NCBI GenBank assembly: GCA_026129385.1
Contig: JAHCIE010000087.1
Span: 1-10,622, forward strand
DNA: 10,622 bases
DNA from: Anaerolineae bacterium
GTDB lineage: Bacteria; Chloroflexota; Anaerolineae; Epilineales; JAHCIE01
Direction: 5' to 3'
Part shown: one piece after another, positions 1 to 6,512 of the stretch
Layout: each line of letters begins with the position of its first letter
Numbering within the stretch: the stretch's first letter is position 1
Notes under the pieces: model-generated
The model's input: only the letters and a program-made list of their open reading frames with translations
Told to the model about the DNA's origin: nothing
Database searches by the model: none
Translations under genes and position numbers: made by a program

Positions 1-800
1 AGCGCCAGAATTGTCGTGTTGGTGCGGATGTAGTCCAGCCCCACGGCCGCCGTCTTCCACATCGAATCGTGCTGCTGGGGTGGGGTGTGGGCGGGCAGCC
101 GCATCATTGCCAGGGCGACCAGCACCGCTGCGAAGGACAGGCCGTTGAGGAAGAAGGCCATCGCCACCCCCGTCAACCCCACCAGAATACCCGCCGCCGC
201 TGGCCCCACCACCCGCGCCACGTTGAAAGCCGTCGAGTTGAGGGCTATCGCGTTCATCAAGTCCTCGCGCGAGGCCAGGTCAATGGTAATGGCCTGGCGC
301 GCCGGCGCGTCAATGGCGTTCACCATGCCTAGCAACACAGCCAGGACAACGATCTGCCATACCTGAACCAGATTCGCAACCACCAGCGCCGCCAGGACGA
401 AGGCCAGTAACATGGAGGTCGCCTGGGTGACATACAGAATCGTCCGTTTGTTATAGCGATCCACCCACACCCCACCCGGAATCGACAGCACAAAGGCCGG
501 CATCGACGACGCGAAACTCACCACACCGAGCAGCAGCGACGAGCCAGTCAGTTGGTATACCAGCCAGCTCTGCGCCACGATCTGCATCCATGTGCCCACC
601 AGGGAAACCAGGTTGCCCAGCCAGAACAGGCGAAAGTTGCGATGGCGCAGCGCCGCAAAGGTACGCGGCGCACGCATCCCCGGCACTGCCTGGACATCGC
701 GACGGGGCGGGGCTGCCAGATCGACATCCTCGCGGCGGTCGAGGGCCTGAGTCTCGTCGGTGGCCGCCGAGTCTGGCGTGGCCGAGGCGGGCGTTGACAT
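1..800 (-). CDS. MFS transporter, DHA3/EntS-like (MFS_3 family), 3' end outside window
   Basis: Reading from the ATG at 800 toward position 1, the frame is open for 266 codons and runs off the edge, so the C-terminal part is missing. After a hydrophilic N-terminal extension of about 45 residues comes the family start FAALRHRNFRLFWLGNLVSL (residues 48-67), then TM segments at about 57-82, 88-108, 120-142, 148-165, 192-214 and 218-234. The loop motif GGVWVDRYNKR (109-119) is the MFS motif-A equivalent, and a conserved DAPARQA stretch lies near 164-170. These match proton-driven exporters of the EntS/MFS_3 type in the cytoplasmic membrane; the substrate cannot be told. The start is supported by GGAGAG just upstream and by an in-frame stop at 825-827. 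It is divergent from the kinase operon, and nothing links it functionally to the nitrite genes. Confidence 0.88.
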   Translation of the reverse strand, partial: MSTPASATPDSAATDETQALDRREDVDLAAPPRRDVQAVPGMRAPRTFAALRHRNFRLFWLGNLVSLVGTWMQIVAQSWLVYQLTGSSLLLGVVSFASSMPAFVLSIPGGVWVDRYNKRTILYVTQATSMLLAFVLAALVVANLVQVWQIVVLAVLLGMVNAIDAPARQAITIDLASREDLMNAIALNSTAFNVARVVGPAAAGILVGLTGVAMAFFLNGLSFAAVLVALAMMRLPAHTPPQQHDSMWKTAAVGLDYIRTNTTILA

Positions 801-946
801 GGACTCTCCATTTCTAGAGCGTTTCTAGTACAATACGGCTTGATATCAGACCACCGCGTGTGTCACAGGCCAGGTGGTAGACATCAACAGTCGGACGAGC
901 CTGTAGCCCCGCACAGGGGCGGCTGGGGTACCGGGTGGATGAAAAG

Positions 947-976
947 ATTATACGTGGCGCACCAAAGGTCGAGCAA
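947..976 (-). promoter_or_regulatory. Possible promoter for the MFS transporter
   Basis: On the minus strand TTGCTC (976-971) and a perfect TATAAT (952-947) are separated by 18 nt, predicting a start near 940 and a leader of about 140 nt. The -10 is a consensus match; the -35 is weak. The rest of the 801-1096 divergent region holds no convincing gene. It has short GC-rich inverted repeats (for example GCCCC-N5-GGGGC at 907-921) and the kinase promoter at 1015-1043. Confidence 0.35.
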
Positions 977-1014
977 GAATCCCCCAGGGGAAGACGACAT
1001 AATGACCGCGCGCG

Positions 1015-1043
1015 TTGTACATCCTCCGCGACCCGGCTATACT
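1015..1043 (+). promoter_or_regulatory. Sigma70-type promoter of the kinase-regulator operon
   Basis: TTGTAC (1015-1020), a 17-nt spacer and TATACT (1038-1043) form a near-consensus housekeeping promoter. The predicted transcription start is about 1050, giving a leader of roughly 47 nt before the kinase ATG at 1097. No CTTTGC-type dyad is present here, so this operon looks constitutive or separately controlled relative to the nir promoters. Confidence 0.65.
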
Positions 1044-1096
1044 AGTGAGCGCCACGTCTGGTGCGGCCCATCCGCCGCCAAGCGGGAGTTGTCATC

Positions 1097-2641
1097 ATGC
1101 CTGTCCCGCCTCGCACGCGCCCCATCGAGCTAGTCGAGCGCCTGCGGTGGGGTTTGCCCATCCTCATCTTCCTCTTTGTCGTCTTCCACCAGCTTTTTAC
1201 GCTGGACTGGATAGATCCTCTCCCGACGCCGCTTCGCTTCATCGCCGGCCTTCTCGTCTACGGCCTTATCGGTCCGCTCATGGCCTGGTGGGTGTTTACC
1301 TGGATTGCCGCCCACCTGCGCGAGCAGCAGCGCATCGAGCAGCAGATGCGCGAGCGGGAACAGTACCTCGCCAGTATCACCACCGCCTCGTCCGACGCCA
1401 TCATGAGCGTCGATACCTGCGGCTGCATCCAGTCCTGGAACCAGGGCGCGCAGACCATCTTCGGCTGGACGGCCGACGAGATTCTCGGCCAGAGCATGGA
1501 CGTGCTGGTGCCGGCCGAGCGCCAGGCGCGGGGTGAGCCGGCCAACATCCTCGTCACCGTCGCGAAGCGCGGCGCTATCAGCCACTACGAGACCGAGTGG
1601 ATGCGCAAGGATAGCCGACACCTCGTCGTCGATGTCACAAGCAATGTTCTGACCGATGCGACGGGGCAGATGATCGGCAGCGCGACCATTATCCGCGACA
1701 TCACCGCCCGCAAGCGTGCCGAAGAGCAGGTGCGCGAACTGAACCGCGAGTTGGAAAAGCGCGTCGACAAGCGTACTCGCCAATTGAACATCGCCCTCCA
1801 ACAGTTGCAGGGCCGCGCCGACGAGTTGGAGCGCGCCAACGAAGAACTCACCGAACTAGACCACCTCAAGTCCGAATTCGTCTCTATGGTCAGCCACGAG
1901 TTGCGCGCCCCCCTCACCAACATCAACGGCTCGGTCGAGCTGCTGGTCAGCGACACTGGCCTGGAGCCAGGGCAGCGGGCTATGCTCCACATTATCCGCG
2001 AGCAGACCCAGCGCCTGACCCGCCTCGTCCAGGGCATCCTCAACGTCTCGCGCATCGAGGCGGGCCGCCTGACCCTGCACCAGGAACCGCTGGATGTGAG
2101 CTACGTCCTCACCCGTGTCGCCAAGAATACGCGCGGCGCACCACCGCGCGATATCGAGGTCGACCTGCCAGCCTATCCCCTCATGGCCTGGGCCGACCTG
2201 GACCGCGTCGAAGAAGTACTTGTCAACCTGGTCGACAATGCCCTGAAATACTCGCCGCCCGACACGCCGGTGCGCCTGTCGGGCTACAACGCGGCGCATC
2301 AGATCGTCATTGCTGTCAGTGACAATGGCATTGGCATTCCGCCCGACCAGCTAGAGCGGATTTTCGAGAAGTTCCATCGCCTGGAGCAGGGCGACAATCG
2401 TGAAACCTACGGCCACGGCCTCGGCCTGTACATCGCCCGTGGTCTGGTCCAGGCTCTCGGTGGTCGCATGTGGGCCGAGAGCATGCCGGGGCGCGGCTCC
2501 ACGTTCTACTTCACTCTGCCCCAGGCCTACGCGAGTGACGGCCTGCCCGGAGCGAGCCGGCCCGCCGACGGCCTGCTGTGGCCTGCGGCGACCGCGCCCA
2601 CCCCGCTGGACGAGGCGCCGTCGCCACGGAGCGCGTCATGA
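1097..2641 (+). CDS. Membrane PAS sensor histidine kinase
   Basis: A 514-residue inner-membrane kinase that would autophosphorylate and pass phosphate to the regulator encoded next. Two TM segments lie at about 17-37 and 47-74 with only a short external loop, so sensing is probably cytoplasmic, by the PAS domain (about 88-203). A charged coiled coil follows (205-257). The HisKA box FVSMVSHELRAPL has phospho-acceptor His267. The ATPase domain shows the N box LVNLVDNALKYSP (376-388), G1 box DNGIGI (409-414), F box FEKF (423-426) and G2 box GHGLGL (439-444). A Pro/Ala-rich tail of about 38 residues follows the domain. ATG at 1097 is preferred over the upstream GTG at 1061 because GGGAG (1084-1088) sits 8 nt before it. 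The stop overlaps the next ATG (ATGA, 2638-2641). The signal is unknown; a Cys-Gly-Cys (108-110) in the PAS domain may hint at redox or metal sensing. Confidence 0.92.
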   Translation: MPVPPRTRPIELVERLRWGLPILIFLFVVFHQLFTLDWIDPLPTPLRFIAGLLVYGLIGPLMAWWVFTWIAAHLREQQRIEQQMREREQYLASITTASSDAIMSVDTCGCIQSWNQGAQTIFGWTADEILGQSMDVLVPAERQARGEPANILVTVAKRGAISHYETEWMRKDSRHLVVDVTSNVLTDATGQMIGSATIIRDITARKRAEEQVRELNRELEKRVDKRTRQLNIALQQLQGRADELERANEELTELDHLKSEFVSMVSHELRAPLTNINGSVELLVSDTGLEPGQRAMLHIIREQTQRLTRLVQGILNVSRIEAGRLTLHQEPLDVSYVLTRVAKNTRGAPPRDIEVDLPAYPLMAWADLDRVEEVLVNLVDNALKYSPPDTPVRLSGYNAAHQIVIAVSDNGIGIPPDQLERIFEKFHRLEQGDNRETYGHGLGLYIARGLVQALGGRMWAESMPGRGSTFYFTLPQAYASDGLPGASRPADGLLWPAATAPTPLDEAPSPRSAS

Positions 2642-3339
2642 ACCATCGCGAGCCGGCCACCGTGCTCGTCGTCGACGACGACGCGACCCTGCTGCTACTC
2701 CTGCGCCAGGCGCTGGAGAAGGCAGGCTACGGCGTCGTCACGGCCGCCCACGGCCTCACCGGCCTGCAACAGATGTACGAGCATCGCCCCGACCTCATCA
2801 TTCTCGACGTGATGATGCCGCGCATGGACGGCTGGGAAACCGTCTCCCGCATCCGCGAGATGTCCCAGGTTCCAGTCATCATGCTCACCGCGAAAGATGA
2901 GGAGGCCGACAAGATTCGCGGCTTCAGCGCCGGCGTCGACGACTACGTCACCAAACCCTTCAGTTTTGCCGAACTGACGGCCCGCGTCGGCGCCGTCCTC
3001 CACCGCACCCGCGATGGTAGCCCCGCGCGCGCCAATCACACCTACGCTGTCGGTGATCTGGTCGTCGATCTCGAGAATCGGCGCGTCAGCAAGCGCGGCG
3101 AATTGCTCAGCCTGACGCCGACTGAGTACAAGCTGCTGGCTGTACTGGTCGAAAACGCCCCACGTGTCCTGTCGCGTGAGCAATTGCTAGCCCAGGTGTG
3201 GGGCGAGGCCTACCTCGGCGACACCGACTACATCAAGCGTTACATCTGGTATCTGCGCCAGAAGATCGAGGACGACCCCGCCACCCCGGAGTACGTAATG
3301 ACCGACCGGGGGTTTGGCTACTCTTTCCGAAAGGATTGA
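2638..3339 (+). CDS. OmpR/PhoB-family response regulator
   Basis: A 233-residue cytoplasmic transcription factor, the likely partner of the kinase with which it overlaps by four bases, so the two are translationally coupled. The receiver domain (about 8-122) has the acidic pocket VVDDD (11-15), phospho-acceptor Asp57 in IILDVMMPRMDG, Thr84 in IMLTAKDE and Lys106 in YVTKPF. The C-terminal winged helix (about 136-231) is of the OmpR type, with LTPTEYKLLAVLVENAPRVL (159-178), the recognition-helix region DTDYIKRYIWYLRQKI (195-210) and the closing hairpin DRGFGYSF. Targets cannot be read from the sequence. Candidates are its own operon or the nitrite genes 0.8 kb downstream, but the conserved dyad at those promoters has Crp/Fnr geometry, not the direct repeats usual for this family. 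Confidence 0.95.
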   Translation: MNHREPATVLVVDDDATLLLLLRQALEKAGYGVVTAAHGLTGLQQMYEHRPDLIILDVMMPRMDGWETVSRIREMSQVPVIMLTAKDEEADKIRGFSAGVDDYVTKPFSFAELTARVGAVLHRTRDGSPARANHTYAVGDLVVDLENRRVSKRGELLSLTPTEYKLLAVLVENAPRVLSREQLLAQVWGEAYLGDTDYIKRYIWYLRQKIEDDPATPEYVMTDRGFGYSFRKD

Positions 3340-3371
3340 CAAACCAACGGTCCACCTACCAAAAAGGACTT

Positions 3372-4064
3372 ATGCCTGAAGCGCCCCTTTCCTCCGCCCC
3401 CCTCTTCGAGGGGCTGTCCGCCGCCGACGTCGCGGCCATTCTCGCCGCCGCCCACCGCCGCCGCTACGGCCGCGCCGACTTCGTGTGCCATCAGGGAGAC
3501 CCCGTGGATGCCGTCTACATGGTAGCCGGCGGTCGGGTACGCCTCACCCAGCTGGAGGTGGACGGCCAGGAAGTCGTTATCCGCTTCATCGGACCTGGCG
3601 ACATCTTCGGGGCAGTCGCCGCCTTCAAGGTGACCCAGTTCCCGGTTTCCGGTGAGGTCGTCGAGGCGTCTGAGGTGCTGGCCTGGGACCGCGCCACGAT
3701 GGTATCCCTCATCGAGCGCCACCCACGCCTGGGCCAGAACCTGATGGCGATTCTATCTGGACGCATCCAGGAGATGCGCGAGCGTATCGGCGACCTCCAG
3801 ACGCAGCGCGTCGAACGCCGCATTGCCCGCGCCCTGCTGCGTCTGGCGCAACAGGCAGGCCAGCGCACCGCAACGGGCATCCTCATCAACCTGCCCCTCT
3901 CGCGTCAGGACCTGGCCGAGATGACCGGCACCACCCTCTACACCGTCAGCCGCGTCCTCAGCCAGTGGGAAGCCGATGGCATCGTCAAGCCGGGCCGCGA
4001 GCGCGTCGAAATCCTTCGCCCCCACGCCCTCGTCACCATCGCCGAGGACCTGCCCTCCCCCTAG
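3372..4064 (+). CDS. Crp/Fnr-family transcriptional regulator, candidate activator of nirK and nirS
   Basis: A 230-residue regulator. The cyclic-nucleotide-binding-like beta roll spans about 10-112 (AVYMVAGGRVRL at 47-58, GPGDIFG at 74-80), followed by the long dimerisation helix (about 115-145) and a Crp winged helix, LSRQDLAEMTGTTLYTVSRV (176-195). There is only one cysteine (Cys39), so it cannot carry an FNR-type 4Fe-4S cluster. The beta roll lacks an obvious Crp cAMP-binding RE-S signature, so a haem/NO sensor of the DNR/NNR kind or an apo-type sensor is possible. In the recognition helix the usual FNR Glu of E-x-x-S-R is Tyr (Y-T-V-S-R), suggesting altered half-site preference. The start is set by AAGGA at 3364-3368. 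It lies 32 nt after the response regulator, probably in the same operon, and just upstream of two promoters carrying matching dyads. Confidence 0.92.
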   Translation: MPEAPLSSAPLFEGLSAADVAAILAAAHRRRYGRADFVCHQGDPVDAVYMVAGGRVRLTQLEVDGQEVVIRFIGPGDIFGAVAAFKVTQFPVSGEVVEASEVLAWDRATMVSLIERHPRLGQNLMAILSGRIQEMRERIGDLQTQRVERRIARALLRLAQQAGQRTATGILINLPLSRQDLAEMTGTTLYTVSRVLSQWEADGIVKPGRERVEILRPHALVTIAEDLPSP

Positions 4065-4070
4065 CTGATC

Positions 4071-4106
4071 ACCGACCACCGACCACCGACGGTGGTCGTC
4101 GTCGGT
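4071..4106 (+). repeat. Heptad repeat (ACCGACC) forming a hairpin after the crp-type gene
   Basis: Three consecutive 7-mers ACCGACC/ACCGACC/ACCGACG lead into their inverted copy. CGACCACC (4080-4087) pairs with GGTGGTCG (4091-4098), and ACCGAC (4071-4076) pairs with GTCGGT (4101-4106). The hairpin begins 6 nt after the stop codon and could end or attenuate the regulatory operon, but no T run follows, so it is not a standard intrinsic terminator. Confidence 0.6.
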
Positions 4107-4112
4107 AAGCCT

Positions 4113-4156
4113 CTTTGCAGTAGCGCAAAGACAATCCCATCATCCTCCTGTATCCT
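4113..4156 (+). promoter_or_regulatory. Class II Crp/Fnr-type promoter of the DUF1858-nirK unit
   Basis: The dyad CTTTGCAGTAGCGCAAAG (4113-4130) has 6-bp arms CTTTGC and GCAAAG around N6. Exactly 20 nt later stands TATCCT (4151-4156), a plausible -10. The predicted start is 4163, putting the dyad centre (4121.5) at -41.5, the standard position for a Crp/Fnr activator replacing a -35 box. There is no recognisable -35. The ribosome-binding site GGAGGGAG (4161-4168) would lie at the very 5' end of the message, leaving a leader of only about 12 nt. Confidence 0.75.
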
Positions 4157-4174
4157 GTCGGGAGGGAGAACGGC

Positions 4175-4408
4175 ATGGCTCAGGAGATTACAGGCAAAGC
4201 CGTAGTGGCCGATATCGTCGGGCGATGGCCGCAAACCATCCCCGTCTTCATTCGCCATCGCATGGCCTGCGTCGGCTGCTCCCTGGCAGCCTTCGGAACG
4301 CTGGAAGAGGCAACGCGGGTCTACGGCCTCGACCTTGCCGATTTCGTAAATGAATTAGATAATGTTATTCAAGGTATCAATGTCGATCTTCAGGAGGGAT
4401 TGATATGA
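4175..4408 (+). CDS. DUF1858 small redox-disulfide protein (hybrid-cluster-associated type)
   Basis: A 77-residue soluble protein without signal peptide. The pattern of ITGKAVVADIVGRWPQTIPV (5-24), then FIRHRMACVGC (25-35), then a helical GTLEEATRVYGLDLADFVNEL matches the DUF1858 domain (PF08984), described as a redox-disulfide domain associated with hybrid cluster proteins. Cys32 and Cys35 form the CXXC. The role is uncertain: members occur near nitrite/NO and hybrid-cluster genes, so cytoplasmic redox sensing, metal delivery or protection from nitrosative stress are reasonable guesses. It is the first gene after the 4113-4156 promoter, has a strong GGAGGGAG 6 nt upstream of ATG, and overlaps the nirK start by ATGA (4405-4408), so the two are co-transcribed and translationally coupled. 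Confidence 0.85.
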   Translation: MAQEITGKAVVADIVGRWPQTIPVFIRHRMACVGCSLAAFGTLEEATRVYGLDLADFVNELDNVIQGINVDLQEGLI

Positions 4409-6165
4409 TCCACTTGAGCCGACTGGCTCGCATTCTCGGGCTTTTTGCCCTTATCCTCGGCGTGGGCGTGGCTCTGACCGCCTGCGCTGCGCCCGGCGCA
4501 TCGAGTCGCCTGGCTGAACCCCAACGCCTGCCGGGCATGCCCTACGTGCCCGCAGGTACGGCCCAGGAAATCGCCAAGCAGGCGGCTCAGCCGACCCAGG
4601 CCGCCGCTCAGCCGGCCCAGGCCGCCGCCCAGCCCGCCGCCGCTCAGCCCGCCGCCGCTCAGCCCGCCGCCGCCAAGCCGGCCACCAGCGGTAGCCAGGC
4701 GAGCGTCTCGACCCAGGCGGGCGTGGCGCAGCCCTTTAACGCCCAGAGCGCCCACGCCCACCGCCCGCCCCACCCAGGGACAGACCCAACCACCGCCGCG
4801 GTCAGGCCCAACCGACGGCCGCCGCCAGGCCAGGCGGCCGTAGCACGCTTTGGCCGACGTCGCCATCGTCCGACCGTCTCTACACCCTGAGAAGACGGGC
4901 CTCGCCGACAGTCGCATGGCCTTCATCGGCCAGGGCGGCGACATCGTGTAGAGTCAACCCCACCCTCACTGCCAAGCCACGGCGACACTGTTCAAATCAC
5001 CCTCATCAACGGCGATGGAGTGGAGCATGATCTGGTCATTGAGGGCCTCAACATCGCTAGCGAGAAGGTACGCGCCAAAGGCGCCAGCACCTCCATCGTC
5101 TTCAAGGCTGATAAGGAAGGCAAGTTCGCCTACTACTGCGCCGTGCCTGGGCACCGCGCGGCGGGCATGGAAGGTGCAATGGTTATTCGCGCCGCGGCCG
5201 CGGCGCCCGCCATTCAGGGCGCGGACATCAGCCAGGACCCGACCGAAGTCCCGGCCCCCGAGCCACCCGGCGCCCGTCCCGCGAAGACGCACCGCGTCGT
5301 CCTCGAGACGATCGAATTGGAAGGCCAGCTCGCCGACGGCACGACCTACACCTTCTGGACCTTCAACGGCAAGGTCCCTGGTCCCTTCATCCGTGTCCGC
5401 GAGGGCGACACCGTCGAGGTGCGTCTCAAGAACCGCGCCGGGAGCGTCATGGCCCACTCGGTGGACCTTCACAGCGTGACCGGCCCAGGCGGCGGCGCAG
5501 CCGTGACCCAGACCCCGCCGGGCATGGAGCTGGGCTTCACCTTCAAGGCCATCAATCCGGGTCTGTACGTCTACCACTGCGCGACACCCATGGTGGCCCA
5601 CCACATCGCCAACGGCATGTACGGCATGATCCTGGTCGAGCCGAAGGAAGGCCTGCCCAAGGTCGACCGCGAGTTCTACATCATGCAGGGTGAGATTTTA
5701 CAAGCGGCACCCTTCAGCAGAAGGGCCACCAGGAGTTCGATGTCCAGAAGCTCCTCGACGAGCGACCCACGTACTACATCTTCAACGGCGCGACCAATGC
5801 CCTCACCACAAAGTACCCGTTGAAGGCCAAGACGGGCGAGACGGTACGTATCCTACTTCGGCGTCGGTGGCCCCAATGCCACCTCGTCCTTCCACCTCAT
5901 CGGTGAGATCTTCGACCGGGCCTACAATAAGGCCTCGCTGACCTCACCCCCGCTGACCAACGTGCAGACCACGACGGTGGCTCCCGGCGGCGCGACGATG
6001 GTCGAGTTCAAGCTTGAAGTGCCAGGCCGCTTCACCATCGTGGACCATGCCCTGTCGAGGCTGGAGCGCGGGCTGGCCGGGTTCCTCATCGTGGATGGCC
6101 CCGATAACCCCGACATCTTCAAGCCCGACCCCAACAACCCCAAGACGGACAGCGGCGGTCACTAA
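4405..6165 (+). pseudogene. nirK: Copper nitrite reductase NirK with N-terminal cupredoxin; reading frame broken by several single-base shifts
   Basis: NirK reduces nitrite to nitric oxide outside the membrane. The product starts as a lipoprotein (LTAC, Cys27), then a tether motif, an Ala/Pro/Gln-rich linker (about 4576-4845), an extra cupredoxin domain (about 4850-5200), and the two-domain NirK core (about 5280-6110). The extra domain keeps type 1 ligands: His in GVEHDL, then Cys-His-Met in YYCAVPGHRAAGM. The core keeps His (5455), Asp (5464) and His (5470) in AHSVDLH, His-Cys in YVYHCATPMVAHHIANGM (5575-5580), the catalytic His in SSFHLIGEIFD (5893) and the type 2 His in VDHA (6046). Homology jumps frame near 4846, 4949 (at an in-frame TAG), 4980, 5698 and 5853; four shifts fit an extra base and one (5698) a missing T. 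Without correction translation ends at TGA 4888-4890, inside the first cupredoxin. AGGAGGG (4392-4398) sets the start. Recent decay and clustered sequence errors both remain possible; identity as NirK is secure. Confidence 0.9.
4630..4674 (+). repeat. 15-bp tandem repeat in the nirK linker
   Basis: Three near-identical units of CAGCCCGCCGCCGCT (4630-4644, 4645-4659, 4660-4674, the last ending GCC) encode the QPAAA pentapeptide. Looser copies extend upstream to about 4580. The encoded stretch is a flexible, probably surface-spanning spacer between lipid anchor and cupredoxin domain. Such GC-rich repeats are prone to slippage. Confidence 0.85.
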
Positions 6166-6187
6166 CCCCCACCATCGCTGACCCGGC

Positions 6188-6226
6188 GTCCCCCGCCTGA
6201 GACTCTCAGGCGGGGGACGGCCTTTT
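6188..6226 (+). terminator. Intrinsic terminator after nirK
   Basis: GTCCCCCGCCTGAGA (6188-6202) is exactly complementary to TCTCAGGCGGGGGAC (6204-6218), making a very stable stem with a minimal loop. It is followed by GGCC and TTTT (6223-6226). It starts 23 nt after the nirK stop and separates the nirK transcript from nirS, so nirS must depend on its own promoter. Confidence 0.9.
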
Positions 6227-6317
6227 GACTCAGCCGGTCCTCGCCGAAGATTGGTGCGCCATACCCGCAACCTTCATCCTCCTTGTCCGTACCTTTAGGA
6301 GAGTAGGAGGCTGAGAA

Positions 6318-6333
6318 GGCGAATCGATTCGCC
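6318..6333. promoter_or_regulatory. Perfect 16-bp palindrome upstream of the nirS promoter
   Basis: GGCGAATCGATTCGCC is its own reverse complement. Its centre (6325.5) lies 26 bp, about two and a half helical turns, upstream of the CTTTGC dyad centre and at about -67.5 from the predicted nirS start. No equivalent is seen at the nirK-unit promoter. It may bind a second dimeric regulator specific to nirS. Function is inferred only from symmetry and position. Confidence 0.5.
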
Positions 6334-6342
6334 AGCCGTTTT

Positions 6343-6386
6343 CTTTGCGCCAGCGCAAAGAGCGAGGCGTCTCTCTTGGCTATCCT
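6343..6386 (+). promoter_or_regulatory. Class II Crp/Fnr-type promoter of nirS
   Basis: The dyad CTTTGCGCCAGCGCAAAG (6343-6360) is a perfect 8-2-8 inverted repeat and shares both outer hexamers with the site at 4113-4130. TATCCT (6381-6386) follows after exactly 20 nt, as at the other promoter, giving a predicted start at 6393 and dyad centre at -41.5. The two 20-nt spacers are unrelated in sequence. The leader to the nirS ATG is about 120 nt and holds an isolated GCGCAAAG half-site (6413-6420). The remainder of the 6166-6512 gap contains the nirK terminator, the 6318-6333 palindrome and otherwise nothing recognisable. Confidence 0.78.
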
Positions 6387-6512
6387 ACGTATAGGGAAGC
6401 GCCTACCTCGCGGCGCAAAGGAATGCGAGAGCCACTTCCCCTTTATCCGCTACAGCTACCCGTCCCATGGCGACGCCTGGAATCGCCCTGATCGCGTAGC
6501 AGGAGATTGCCT

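Noticed and set aside
859..867. TGTGTCACA, reminiscent of a Crp half-site pair.
   Set aside because: The arms are separated by one base instead of six, so it does not fit a Crp/Fnr dimer.
840..1133. Open frame in the MFS-kinase intergenic region.
   Set aside because: No ribosome-binding site, Arg/His/Pro-rich composition typical of non-coding high-GC frames, and it runs across the kinase promoter and start.
1130..1801. Long antisense open frames inside the kinase, regulator, nirS and rfbB genes.
   Set aside because: Expected by-products of GC-rich third positions; none shows a recognisable domain or a proper start.
4405..4890. Treating 4405-4890 as an independent small lipoprotein gene.
   Set aside because: The frame ends by shift inside sequence that continues as cupredoxin homology in the next frame, so it is the 5' part of nirK.
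4405..6165. Programmed frameshifting as an explanation for the broken nirK frame.
   Set aside because: At least five shifts, in both directions, without slippery heptamers or downstream structures at each; decay or sequence error is far simpler.
6407..6429. Third CTTTGC-type element: GCGCAAAG (6413-6420) flanked by CTCGC/GCGAG in the nirS leader.
   Set aside because: Only one half-site is present, with no CTTTGC at the right spacing, and the flanking stem is just 5 bp around a 13-nt loop.
6467..6499. Ten-codon reading frame (MATPGIALIA) in the nirS leader, possible leader peptide.
   Set aside because: No clear ribosome-binding site and no regulatory codon run or alternative hairpins; likely chance.
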